From: Melieria omissa
Taxonomy: Eukaryota; Arthropoda; Insecta; Diptera; Ulidiidae
Reading direction: 5' to 3'
Assembly: GCA_963971225.1 (NCBI GenBank)
Contig: OZ020269.1
Span: 38,523,264-38,587,263, forward strand
DNA length: 64,000 nucleotides
Of the stretch, positions 32,448-45,100 are shown piece by piece. A program made the position numbers and the translations under genes. The notes below the pieces were generated by a model. The model was not told the DNA's origin, ran no database searches, and worked only from the letters and a program-made list of their open reading frames with translations. The stretch's first letter is position 1, and the number at the start of each line of letters is the position of its first letter.

Positions 32448-33105
32448 TAATACCTAACTTAATAAATGTTCAGTCGGTTAAACGAAAGATATTTTATATT
32501 ATGGTATGTAATATGTACCAAAAATTGGTTATGAGCGACAATTATTTAATTTATGTAAACGAGCGGACAAATGGATTTTGTTTGAAAGTTTAAAGTCTGC
32601 GAAATTTCCGTTACAATTCCTTGTTTAATGGATACAAACTTTAACCTCGAATTGCACCTTTTGTGAACTTTCGCCAGAAATAAATTTTGGTTCAATAGAT
32701 TCACAGCAAAAGTTCTATATTGGCCAATTTTTCGTTGCCCTTTATTGTTATTCAAAGGGTTAAAATTAATTTTGAATTGTTCACTTCACACGATTGAAGC
32801 CGATTAATCGGCTGTAGGTCCGTATCGGGCAAGCAAATATTAATTATCTCCTTAAGGGTTAACACTTAGTTTTACCTAACGCAGTGCAACCCTGCAACTA
32901 CGGAACTCAAAATTCTCTAATTCTAAATGCTTAACAAATTTATAAAGAGCGCCGCGCCAGCTGACGAACCCACATTCCTTTGCCGCATTTGCAATATAGA
33001 AAACGAGTTCACAGTATTCGGTTGTGTAGTTGTTTTAGCCAATTTCAATTCTCCGCATACGTGTAGTTGTGAGTGCCGAGGAAGAAAAGATCGTTTTTAA
33101 TAAAA
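32448..33105 (+). promoter_or_regulatory. Upstream and 5' UTR region of the dipeptidase gene
   Basis: No TE recognised. The DNA becomes less AT-rich from about 32930. An initiator-like TTCACAGTATTCGG at about 33009 is a candidate transcription start, roughly 95 bases before the ATG. The start context is AAAAATG, adequate for insects. Promoter assignment is an inference. Confidence 0.35.
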
Positions 33106-36100
33106 ATGTCGCAAATGCCCAGTGTTCTTCAAAAGCTGTTCAGGTATATCACAAATTGCCAGGTTATACGCTCGCAACTTCGACCATCAACGCAGACCGA
33201 CCATTGCGCATAACTTCTATTGTACACTTGTGTACTGTTTTATTTTGCTTTCGGTCGATTTACGGTTCTCAGCCAATTGCAATTGAAGCTGAGTGAAGTG
33301 GTCTAGTAAATACCGGTTGCAGAGCGAGAGTTGCAAAAAAGCGACGATGCAAAACCACACAACCACATCGACATGTGTACGTAATATATGCCACCGGAAA
33401 GTCGCGAAAACCCGATTACATGATAGTGGGCGTCGCTCCCAACCAGCAGCGTGCGGTTGTATTAATGAATTTCTATAAAATTTGTGCAATGAATTGACGT
33501 TGTGCTTGAACACAAAGACTGTAGTATTAAAATTATTTATAATATTGTAATTATTTTTAGATCGTTCGTACTGCAAAAGTCTTGGAAAGTAGAAGAAATA
33601 GTTTTGTGTTCTTGTGCTTTTAAATTACAAGAACATCTTTTTTAAGGGGCACAACTAGTTTGACCGCCTGAAAAAAGGAGATTTTTGTGAAGTATTGCAT
33701 CGAATGTTTTAAAACTTTGCAGATATATTTATGCATAAATAATGAATACAAAGTAATTTTTTCAAATGAAAATATTCGATTTTCAGCAAGTTATCCACCA
33801 TCTCCTGAGTCTTCAAAAAAAAAAAACGTTCTCCCACTGCTGCAGTGATTGTAGCCTTCGCAGTGCCTGAAATCAAAAAAACCAAAAATTTTACTTAACT
33901 AGGTTATATTTCCTATACAATGACCCTCGGTTGTAAAAAAAAATAAAATGCAACAAAATGGCGGTTTTTTGAAAAAAAAAATAAAATTTTGCTGAAAAAT
34001 CTGAGGTTTCTGGCCTGGCATAATTATACTTTTCATCCTATCATTAAACTGGAGGGTCATTGTATGGAAAAACAAATACACAATAAGCTAAAAAAAGACC
34101 CAAGTCGATCGGATGATTTGTTATCAAGTTACAGCTGCAGCAAATTTTAAAAATGTTTTGAGAAAAACGCGTTTAAAGTTTTAAAACCGTGTTACCGCGT
34201 AGTGAACGAGACGGATTTGAGGCTCTGTATTTCAGAGACTTTTACGAATTCGACAAAATCCCTTCGTATACTTTTTCTATGATAGTTATACTATAAAAAT
34301 ATGAAATAAAACAAAAAACGAAATTTTCAAAATTTCAAACTAGTTGTGCCCCTTAAGTTGGGCATTCACGAAATCATGAGACTCATATACGAGTATAGAA
34401 CAAAGCGCGCGTATGAACTCGAGAAAAATCTCAAATTGTCATTGCTTGATGTATACTTTTACAGAAAGAATCCCTGGTATGGAATGAGTCTCATGGAACA
34501 AGTGCAGTATAACGAACCCTCATGAAAAAACTGCAAATCTGCCTATATAGAGTTTTTTTTGCGAATCTAATGAACTAAAAATGTTGCCTGGAAAATGACC
34601 ACAAAAGGCGTGGCTCGGGGTCAAAGTTCAAACTTGGTATCAAAATAACTCACCCAATACTTAATATGGGTATCAAACGAAAGGCCTTTTCCATATCTTT
34701 CTATTGGTAAACAACATTAGACATGTCTGTTATATTAGGGTGGCTCTTATTTAACATTTTTCGAAAATTCCAATAATTTTTTGTGGGCTACCCTTCAGTT
34801 TGGTTCTATTCTATAAAAAAAATAGCTCTGTGAAATTTAGTGCCAATCAGATAAGGGAAAGGTGTGCCCTGGGCCCTTGAAAGTGCAAAATAAACCAAAA
34901 ATTACATTACAAATAAATTTATTTTTTCTTAAATTTTTATAGAGTAGATAAATAACACCGGCACAAAAAAAAAGTGGTCTGTACATTTGACTAGACCCAC
35001 CTATCCTTATGTATTTCGGTGCGCTGAAACCGAATCCGAGGTCAGTTTTGTCCGTACACCCTCAAAATTTTGAGTAAATTGCAAAAAACTGCCATTATTT
35101 GCGATTTTTAGCCATTTTTTGCAGTTTTTTGCAATTTACTCAAAATTTTGAGGGTGTACGGACCAAACTGACCTCGGATTCGGTTTCAGCGCACCGAAAT
35201 ACATAAGGATAGGTGGGTCTAGTCAAATGTACAGACCACTTTTTTTTTTGTGTGCCGGTGTAATTAACAAAAAGTTTTAGTGTTAAATTATGTATAAATT
35301 GCACTAATAAATTATTACCCATATAGTATTTAGCTTATATAATTCTATATGACTTTTACTTTAATTCAATTCAGTTTACTTGAAAAATAATGCTATACAT
35401 TTAGTAAGAAAATATTTACAATTAATTTTTTTGTTATGTTTTTGTAAAGCTCCACGAGAGATATATTGATCAATTAACTATTTGTGAAAGAACACTGTAA
35501 TCCAATTATGGTGCTTTGGCTGTAGAAGGTGCACAAAACCACGCTTCAACATATATACTGATTAGAAAAATGCAAATATAACACATAGCGTTTTCTTCAT
35601 GCGGTGATAATTTGAATTCATCGCGAAAAATGAATATTTTCAAGCAATAAATAGCTTTTGCCATTCACCTTACATGATGAATAGCTCCTGGAACACGGAA
35701 GGATACTCCGAATTCGAGAAACATCGACTGGATCGAAATGTTCCTTGACCTTCTTATGCTCGACTCCGGTTTTAAAATTAATTACATTTACTTCAGGCCA
35801 AGCATTTTGGAACTTTTTTAAGATTGGTACAGTTGGGCCCGTAGTTTTTCCCATCTTTTCCTCAAAAACGGCTTTTAAAATTATTTCGTAAATGTGATGC
35901 CGGCAAGGTAAATACAAGAGGTCTATTTCTAGAAAGTTTTCAATCAAAACGCACGCACCTTTAAAAGTGCCCGTATTTGACGCTGTAGTGTCAAAAACTA
36001 ATGCTTTCACGTAATCCTGAAGGTCCCATTCCGCAAGAGTTTCACAAACAGCTGTTGCCTGTTCTTTTCCACCCCCCCGATTGCAATGCAGGCACACCAA

Positions 36101-39100
36101 GAAGTTGATCAGTACCGCAATTTGAAAGAATAACAGAAATTCGGTCTACTGTCTCTTTAATGCAAGGTAGCAGCGTGCAATTTCCTATCCTTGAAAATAT
36201 TTATGTTTTCGGTAGCCTTTTTTTCTCTCGAAAATTGTGAACGGAGCACCTGTTGACTACAAAACTCTCAACATCATGATCAAGAGCCTCAATAGTAGCT
36301 ATCAGAATATGAACTTCATTCCTGTCACTGATCTTGCACCTATCCAAAGCAGCTGCAAGCTTAGGAGTCATTATTGTTTGACGCCCTCTTTTTTTTGGCT
36401 GGTGGAGATAAATCTTTTGAGACTCACGGAACTTCCTGAAAATCACATACATCTAAATCTTCGCTGCTGCTTGAATCAATGCTGGTAACCAATTCCATGA
36501 ATAAACCCAGGCCGTCCTTGCAACCGCTGATTGGTTAAGAACTGCTTATCTTCTTCAATGGAAATCGAAGTCGAATAGATCCTCAAGTTTTTCAACGAAA
36601 TTTGTTTCTTTTTTTTTTGAACCACCGACGATCTTCCAGCATGCTTTTGAAGTGGCCGCCATTGTTGATACAGAGCTTCTAACTTTGGTATACAGTTCCT
36701 TAACTCTTGCGTCGGAATTCGTGCTTTTTCCCCAATATATCATCACTTCGCGTACAGCTAGTGAGGCACTGTCCCGTACGGTTACGGTGACATTGTGCGA
36801 CCGAAGGTGTTCACTTCGAATGTAAACGCGACTGATTTGTTTTTTAGCAAAGATTAATAAAATTGTATTTTTTCGAAAAAGAAATAGCCATGAAGCTTTA
36901 AATTACCGCTGTCATTTCAAAACTGAAATGCTTGCCTACTTGACAGTACTTAATACGGTCAAATTTTTTAGTATGTAGGAGCGGCCGTAGCCCGTATCGT
37001 AGTGCGACATTCGGCTGTAACGCCAATAATAGATACATATTGTATGTAGTTTACGAATCTGTTTCTCTTTTTTATACTGTAAACCAAGCAATTTTCCACC
37101 GAACTTGATTTGGGTGATTACTGGGTAAAAACTTTTTGATATCAAAAGTCAACTGATTTTTCATGTGAATTTTTGATTACTTTGCATTTTTGAGGGCCGA
37201 GGGGCACACTTTACACTTATCGGATTAGCTTAAAATTTGATTTCGCTCATTTTCTCATATAAAGGATCTAATTTAAGGGGTAGCTCCAACAAAAAATTAA
37301 ACTTGAAAAATAAGAGCCACCCTAATGTAATATGTACTAATAAGAAGTAATAAGCAAAAAATACTTTTGTACATAACATTAAAAAACAACGAACTTTTTC
37401 TCAAAAAACGTAATTATTAAGCTATAATAAATTTATTACCACATTATAGCCTATGAAACTCCCTTTACAACGAAATATAAAAAGTGTAGTTTTTTTTATA
37501 AACACGTGTTTTCATTTTTTCTAACTTGACTCTTGGTCCAAAATAATTCCGTAATCACCTTCGTCATCATTTTCAGGCAATAAGGGCTGAAGGGGGTTGT
37601 GCATAGTGAAATTAATAGTGTGCCACATAGCAGGAACTCTCTTCATCGTACACTTATTTTCTGACAGTTATTGTCATTATGCTGATAAATGTCAGAGTTC
37701 ATAACCCTTCTGTGTTTGAAAATACGCTCTGCATCAAAACCGACACAAAAAATGCAACTACATGCCTGCAAAAACGTGCTATTTCTGCAAAAAATCGACG
37801 GGCAATGCAGTTTCTATGTTTTTATAACTTAAAATACATTACGAAAATATATATTTCTGGAGTACTGAAAGTCAATTTCAAATTTTTTGCTTTTTTAGCG
37901 ACAACAAAAATAAAGGTTAATCGAACTGACACAAATAAATTGACACTTTGACAACTGCTACTCAGAGAAATAAGTTAACGTCATCTACCTGGTACACTTT
38001 GGTACAAAGCATGATACAATTATAAAGGTAGTGTATTCCCGATAGGCGTTCTCGCAAAAGCTGTCAACTCGACAGCTTTTATTGAATTCGAAATGAAAAA
38101 TAATGTTGCTTTTTTTCGTTTGCTTACGTGCACATGTATTGATAGGCACACGAAAAAAGATTTTATGTTTCAATTAAATCATTCGAAAATGGAAAAATCA
38201 AGCTGCACGCTGTGCCGGAAATCGTGGGCGAATAAATATATATTTGTGATATTTTTTTATCAAAATATGTCCATCTAAAGGTCCATAACTTATCTTGTTT
38301 TATTACTTACAGGATACGAATTTTTCCCCTATTTGTGAAATTTTCCCCATCATTATAAGCAACATTCTGTATAAGGCATTGTCATTCTGCCTTTCTCCCG
38401 GAATACACTACCTTTATAATTGTATCATGGGTACAAAGTACCTACCATATTAAAAAAGCTTTTTAAAGATATATTTCTTCGCTCACCGTTCAATAGTATT
38501 ACCGTGGTTTTTCTTTATTTAATACTTTTTTTGAGGACGGGCTTAAAAAAATAACCCTTATGGGAGTAATTAGGCCATTTTTGTTCTTGAAACCATGGTG
38601 TGCACTCGCTCACTCCTTAGCAATAAACTCTTTTTGATCTTATTAGTACATATTACATATATAATGTTGTATACCAATAGAAAGGTTTGGAAATATCGTT
38701 TGATATCGTGTAAATCGATTAGGTATTGATTGAAATATGTTGATACCAACTTTGACCCGGAACCCCGCCTTTTGAGGGCGTTTCCCAGACAAAATTTTTA
38801 GTTTGTTAGATTCAGGAGCCAAACCTCTATGTAAGAGCATACTTTTTTATTTTATTCACGAGGGTTCGCTATAATGCACTTAAGCCGAGTTTCATACACA
38901 TGCATCAGTACACGAAAGTTCATTTGCACAATCAAAACATGAAGTTAACTTTAAGGTGCATACCCTTAATTGAAGTCGGGAATACAAATTTTACCTCTAC
39001 AACTTGAACATATCAAAATCAAAAACATTTATTTGAACTTCGTTGAAGTGCAAGGCTGCATACATTTTTTCGCATTGGTCCTTAATCACGCTGAAAAATG

Positions 39101-42100
39101 TTTCAATTACAGCTGAGGACATGTGAGTTGCAACGCAATTATCGTACCGAGACTGACTATTAGAACAAAAATAAATAAATAACGACTTACTAGATCTAAA
39201 ATATGTTCAATAATATCGTTTTCGAAAGTGAGATATTTCTCGGGAATCGTCCATTTCGCGCCCTTCGCTTTGATATGATTTCTTCAAACCCTATTTAAAT
39301 TAGCAGTCGTCGCATTTCACTTTTTCATCGCAAACAATTAAAAAACAATGTATTGTATGATAACAATCGTTTTTACTGAGACGCTTACTATTGAAAAATA
39401 GCTACGATTTTATAATGCCTTTTACATCTATATTTTTACAACTGTTCTTAACACCCAGTAAAATACGGGCATTTAATGATTTTTAGATTCCAAACTGTAT
39501 TAAGTGAAATAAATATTTGGCAAATGGTTTTTTTAATACTCTTATTTGACATGTATTTTGTAATCGTTTAGTTCTTTTCAATTCAATCAATTCAATTCTT
39601 TTCAGTTCAAAATAAAAATGTCAGTTTCAGTGGGCAAATAGAAGAGCGCATGGATAAGACCTGTTGACTTCGTTATCGGGTTAATGTGAACAAATACATG
39701 GTTCGGATATTTTCAAATTGCCAAATAAGAGTACATCAAGGCTTGGTTTCAGTTTGTTTAGTACACTTTGTGCCTAATTAGTTAATTTGCCGCACTTTTA
39801 ATCCAGGAAAACGTTTAAGCAATAGACTAAACCACAGAAAATTATTTCGATTTTGGCTCTTATATTCGACATAAATCATTAAAACATAACGTTTCATGCA
39901 GGAAAGCTTAACGTTTAGTAAAAATAGGTCGGCTGCTTAACCATAGCTTAACCTAACCATAGTGATAGTTCAAACAGATTTGTATGGTAATCGCGTTTAA
40001 ATAGTCAGTTTGATAGTTAGCTACCCCTGCATTTAGATTTAAGTATTTCCAAGGAAAACCAGAGCCCAAGAATTAAAATCGAATACAATGTCCGACTTTA
40101 CGTATATATTTAAAGCATGTGCTCATTCAACGAAACTACGCCTTCGTTTTAAAGCGGTTTATTGACTTAGGTTTATCTCTATCCCTCTTTACTTCGCTAT
40201 AAAATTGTGTATTTAAGTATATACAATCTGCAATTTACAATAAGTGATAACACACTTCACCATACATATAGGGATTCATATCATTCAGCAGGCCATAATA
40301 AAATAATTTGAATGTCTTGCGGGGAAAATGAATTAAGGTGAAGTTACAGACCATCCAGTATATACGTTATTCCATTCTGTGCATTTGTCAAAAAAGTAGA
40401 ATCAGTGCAGCTGTATGAAACAAGTTACTTAGCGCAACGCATATGATGGATTGTCGGATACGATGGAAAAAGTTGAGCAACTTTCTACTTTTGTTTGCAT
40501 TACCTCCGTCGCACAAACAGATCAGCTGATTTAAGTCGACGAACTCAATATCATGATGCAATTATTAAAGGTGATGTACGTTGTGACAGCCGAGTTTTGA
40601 CACTCCCTTAGCTCAGTGCTGTATTTCAGAAGCAGGGGTAATGGGGAATAAATTGAGGCCTTTTCATGAAAAGGTATTTAAAAAAGTAGTATTTAATGCG
40701 TGTTAAACTGCATAAAAGGAGGAAAATCCATTATTAGAATTTAACATATAGGAAGAAATCTTGACCCTTAAATGCCCGAGGATACTGATTTTGATTAAAA
40801 ACTAAATATAAGTAAAAAAAATGATGTGCGGAAGGTCAAAATATATAAGAAAGTTATTCAAAAAAATGTTACCATCAGAATGCTTTTGGACAATGACACG
40901 AAACGACATAGCGGCCCTTGGAGTGTTCGAGAGGAAGGTACTTCGCAAAATCTTCGGCCCTGTTCGTGTTGGTGACGACTATCGCATACGAACCAATAAC
41001 GAGCTGTATGAGCTGTATAAGGACATGGACGTAGCGCAGCGAATTAACATCCAGCGGCTACGCTGGCTCGGTCATGTCTGCCGCATGGACGACGAAGCTC
41101 CGGCGAAAAAGGTGTTCGATGCGATGGTTGGAGGTCGGCGGCGAAGAGGGAGGCCGTGTCTCCGGTGGAAGGACCAAGTTGAAGAGGCCCTGTCATCTCT
41201 TGGTGTTACCAACTGGAGAAGGCGAGCGCAAAGCAGAGGCGCCTGAAGAGAAGTTTTGCGGCAGGCCGTAACCCGATCACGGGTTGTTATGGCCAGTTAA
41301 GTAAGTATGTAGAATGGCTGCAGCGGGTGGGAATTGCAGTTGTTGTTGTTTGTGTAGCTGAATTAGCCGCCAGTCTCGACGTAGTGGATGGTAAAATTAT
41401 TAAATATACCGAAATTCGCGCGCTTTAAATTCAAATACAACGACAATATATTTGAATTTCAACGAAAAGAATCAAAACAAACAGCGTGAAATGGTTCAGT
41501 AATACCCACCTTTTGTTTTTAGACAATGTTACTATTTGTAAGTACTTTTTTCAAATTGTCTTCTAAATAAAAAAGAACTTTTTCAAAGAAGCATTACTGA
41601 TTTGCTAAGGGAGCCAACATTGTCAAATTAGAACGAGACGGCTGCCTACGTACATCACCTTTAATAGAGCCTATTTACACGAAGGCTTTTTCCCCCTGCG
41701 TTTTTTGCAACTCTCTTTTGAAGTTGCTGCGTAAATCTTCATGCATTTACATGAAGGCTTTTTACTTGCAACTTTGCTTGGCTTTTTGGACGTTTAAGCG
41801 GCCAATCTTCTTTCATTCACATTTTCGCGTAGTTGTTGATATTCTCATTATTAAAAGAAAAATGGATTTAAACAAAGAAGAAATTATTGAAAATATTTTA
41901 GAAGTCACTGAAATAGCTATTAACTGCTCAAATTTAAATAATAGGGAAGATGTAAATATAATTGTTAGCAAAGCGTTCGGCCGGTTTGAAATTTGAAGAA
42001 AAGTGCGAAAAAGAGCAAAGCAAATGTCAAAAAAACCCCTGGAATTCGCTGACCGTGCGTGTTTGCCTACCCCGCTGACTTCTCACCACTTCTCGCCAGC

Positions 42101-45100
42101 AAACTCGTCACGCATGACTTTTAACGCAGGGGGAAAAGCCCTCGTGTAAATAGGCTCATAATTGCATCATGCTCAATATATTCTTTGAAAATTTCGATTT
42201 CTTCCTCCATTTTTCAAAATTTTTTATTTTTCTCACTCAACAAAATCACAAATCGAAAGGAAAAATTGCAATTCAAACTTCAATCAACTTATTAGAAACC
42301 ATGAATCATAAACATGTCGCACAAAATGCACGATGTGTAACTTCAATGTACGAAATGCATGTACCGCAAGTACTGCATTCAATGCATAACACATATACTG
42401 GATGGTCTGTAACTCCACCTTTATGAATGAGAATCAATATGCCTACTGATATTGTATGGCGGGTGTGACTGATGCAAATGTTTTAAGACTTAAGTGTGGC
42501 GAAAGCGTGATAATTTTGCATATAAATCCACCGTGCTAAGTTGAACAATGTCGGTCACCCGATAATGCGATAATGTATGCAGGCCCTATTATTGTGGCAT
42601 AACGCGCGGTTTAATTGATAAACGAATAATTTTTTTGTGCCACTTACAGCTACATTGACGATAACAAGGAGCAATATATCAGTGCGTTGGAAGCAGCTGT
42701 TGCTATCCAGTCCGTTTCTGCCTGGCCTGATAAGCGCGATGAAATACAAACCATGGTACATTCGGTTGCCGATAAGTTGCGTGAACTCGGAGCCGACGTT
42801 GAGTTGGCTGATATAGGAAACCAACAACTAGCAAATGGAAAAGAAATCCCTTTACCAAAAGTTATATTGGCCACGCTTGGAAAGGTAAATTTTGTGTTTG
42901 CGACAAGTACCTTGACACTAAGTTGGCTGATTTGTGTAGGTCTCCAACAAAAAAACGGTTGTCGTTTATGGGCATTTGGACGTACAGCCTGCGCTTAAAG
43001 AAGATGGCTGGAACACCGACCCCTTTCAGTTAACCGATATAGACGGAAAGCTGTTTGGCCGTGGTGCCAGTGACGACAAGGGCCCAGTGTTATGTTGGAT
43101 TCACGCAGTAGATGCCTTTCAAAAGCTGGGCATTGAGTTGCCTGTGAATCTCAAGTTTGTGTTCGAAGGCATGGAGGAGAGTGGTAGCGAAGGACTTGAT
43201 GAGCTGTTAATGAAACGCAAGACCGACTTTCTTGCCAACGTCGACTACGTTTGTATTTCGGACAACTATTGGCTTGGGAAAAAACGACCCTGCCTTACAT
43301 ATGGACTGCGCGGGTTGGTTTACTATACCGTCGAGGTCGAATGTGCTACTAAGGACCTGCACAGTGGTGTATTTGGTGGAACTGTACACGAAGCCATGCC
43401 CGATTTGTGTTACTTGCTAAGTACTTTAGTAGATAAAAATACGCAGATCCTTATTCCAGGAATTAACAGAGACGTAAGTGTGTCCTTTTTCCACAGTTTT
43501 TATTGTTTCCAAGAAATGTCCTTCCTGATAATCTTCCAAGGTTGCTCCATTGCTGCATAATGAAAATGATATTTACCACAACATCGATTACGATGTGGAC
43601 GACTACAAGTAAGTGCTTCGCTGGTACCTTAATTATCAGCCCTGTTCCAGAATCGGCTTCGAATCTAAATGAAATCCGATTCCGATTTGAAGAGGTGTTC
43701 TGCAATCCGAACGGAGCTGTCACATTCGAAATTTATTTCGAATACGATTGTTAGCAAATTCAACAAACCTTCAATCAGCTGTTTGGTTGAAATGTTCAGA
43801 TGAAAAAGGCAATTGTAAAATTTTGTGACATTTTTTATTTTATTAAATGAGTTCGGTTATTTTATTGGCAGAATTGCTTGAGAACGAGCAGTCCAAGCCT
43901 CTCTTGTATTATGCGCCAGTTTACTTCTTACCTCACTCACAGATAACTTATCATATAGATGTCCAGTCTCATACGACGAAAACGGCACCAAAATTTCAAG
44001 CTCTGAATTACAGCTTTTTTCCGCAAAGCTATTTTACGCACACAGCTGCATGTGATCATCCAGAACTTTTGTCGGATTGAATTAATTTTGAATTTCTTTT
44101 CTTGCTTGTGATATTCTTTTTTGCAACATACATTTATGATTTTAGCTACAACGATCACGTACTGTATTTGGTGTAACAGGTAGACAGCACATCAGATATC
44201 CGTAATTACTTTTTCGCAAATTTCGCCTCTGGTTCAAGGCTGGGCGAGAAGCAAAATTTTTCTAAACATTTAACGCTTTTCTTATTAACTTTTTTAATCG
44301 GTTATACCTGAAATAAATAATGTGTTTAAAAAATGTGATATAAATGAAAATAAAAATTTTGTGCATGATCAAAGAATATGAAGTCTTTATTTTCTTTGGC
44401 ATGACACACACATCGTTGCTAAGGCAACGCATTGCCAATAGCTGCGGCGCCAGCAGGTCTATCCTTTGCGTCGGCGTAACTGTATTGCGACGATTAAGTG
44501 ACCGCTGAACAATTACATTAGTTTTGGCAGATTGTGCCGATGTTTTCATTCTTTTTTGCGAAAAGCAAGTGCCTGGGCGTACCCAGCAACAAATTAAAGG
44601 GAGCAAAGACAACTACATTTCCAAATTCAGAATATAAAATTCAAATAGATTAGAATATAGATTTCTGTGCATATGTATGTAAAATATAGAATTACGATGG
44701 GGGAACTATCCTCCTCAGCCCATACCTAGGTACGCCCATGAGCGCCTGTCATCATCAACCGAATCTTTTTGCTGTATGGTTGTTTGTAACCGTATGCTGC
44801 GCTTGGTTGCTTGATTTTACAACTTGCGAACAATTATATGTGTCTCCAAAACCAAACAATTTACTAATCAAGAGATCTAGAAACCAAATAAATTTTTCAT
44901 TTATATTGTTCTCACGGGTCGTAAAAACAATATTATTAAAAATGTCATGAAAATCTTAGCAGCTACAGTAAGGAATCACATATTTCTGTATCCCAAAACA
45001 GAGCACAATGCGTGTGAAGCGGTGTTTGTGTGAGTGACATTAGAGGCCAAAAAGCTCTTATCGGTGGCCAAATTTGTCGATCTTTTTGACACATTTTTTC

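Larger units (their letters stand above)
34735..37325 (-). mobile_element. Decayed DNA transposon with TTAGGGTGGCTCTTATTT ends
   Basis: TIRs TTAGGGTGGCTCTTATTT at both ends, flanked by TGTTATA and TGTAATA (one mismatch), suggesting a 7-8 bp target duplication as in hAT elements. It contains the minus-strand transposase-like pseudogene at 35600-36770 and a 305-bp hairpin at 34956-35260. Confidence 0.65.
34500..38881. mobile_element. Large TIR element in dipeptidase intron 1 (AAGTGCA ends)
   Basis: Left end AAGTGCAGTATAACGAACCC and inverted right end AAGTGCATTATAGCGAACCC, with similarity that continues inward for about 200 bp (shared phrases GGGTCAAAGTT, GGTATCAA, TTTCTATTGGTA). Spans 4.4 kb and contains a hairpin, a transposase-like pseudogene element and a P-like MITE. 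No clear target duplication and no coding of its own recognised. Confidence 0.6.
40336..42420. mobile_element. TIR element AGGTGRAGTTACAGACCATC, TTA target duplication
   Basis: 2085 bp in dipeptidase intron 1. Ends AGGTGAAGTTACAGACCATC and, inverted, AGGTGGAGTTACAGACCATC continuing CAGTATAT, flanked by TTA. It carries a LINE fragment (about 40879-41290) and a TIR element (41671-42153). The TTA duplication suggests Harbinger-type mobilisation. Confidence 0.7.

Noticed and set aside
33217..33576. 119-codon minus-strand open frame in dipeptidase intron 1
   Set aside because: No domain, low-complexity tail, lies in an intron next to the real exon 1.
40821..41246. Host gene for a basic Trp-rich protein
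   Set aside because: The sequence is the well-known C-terminal segment of insect LINE reverse transcriptases.
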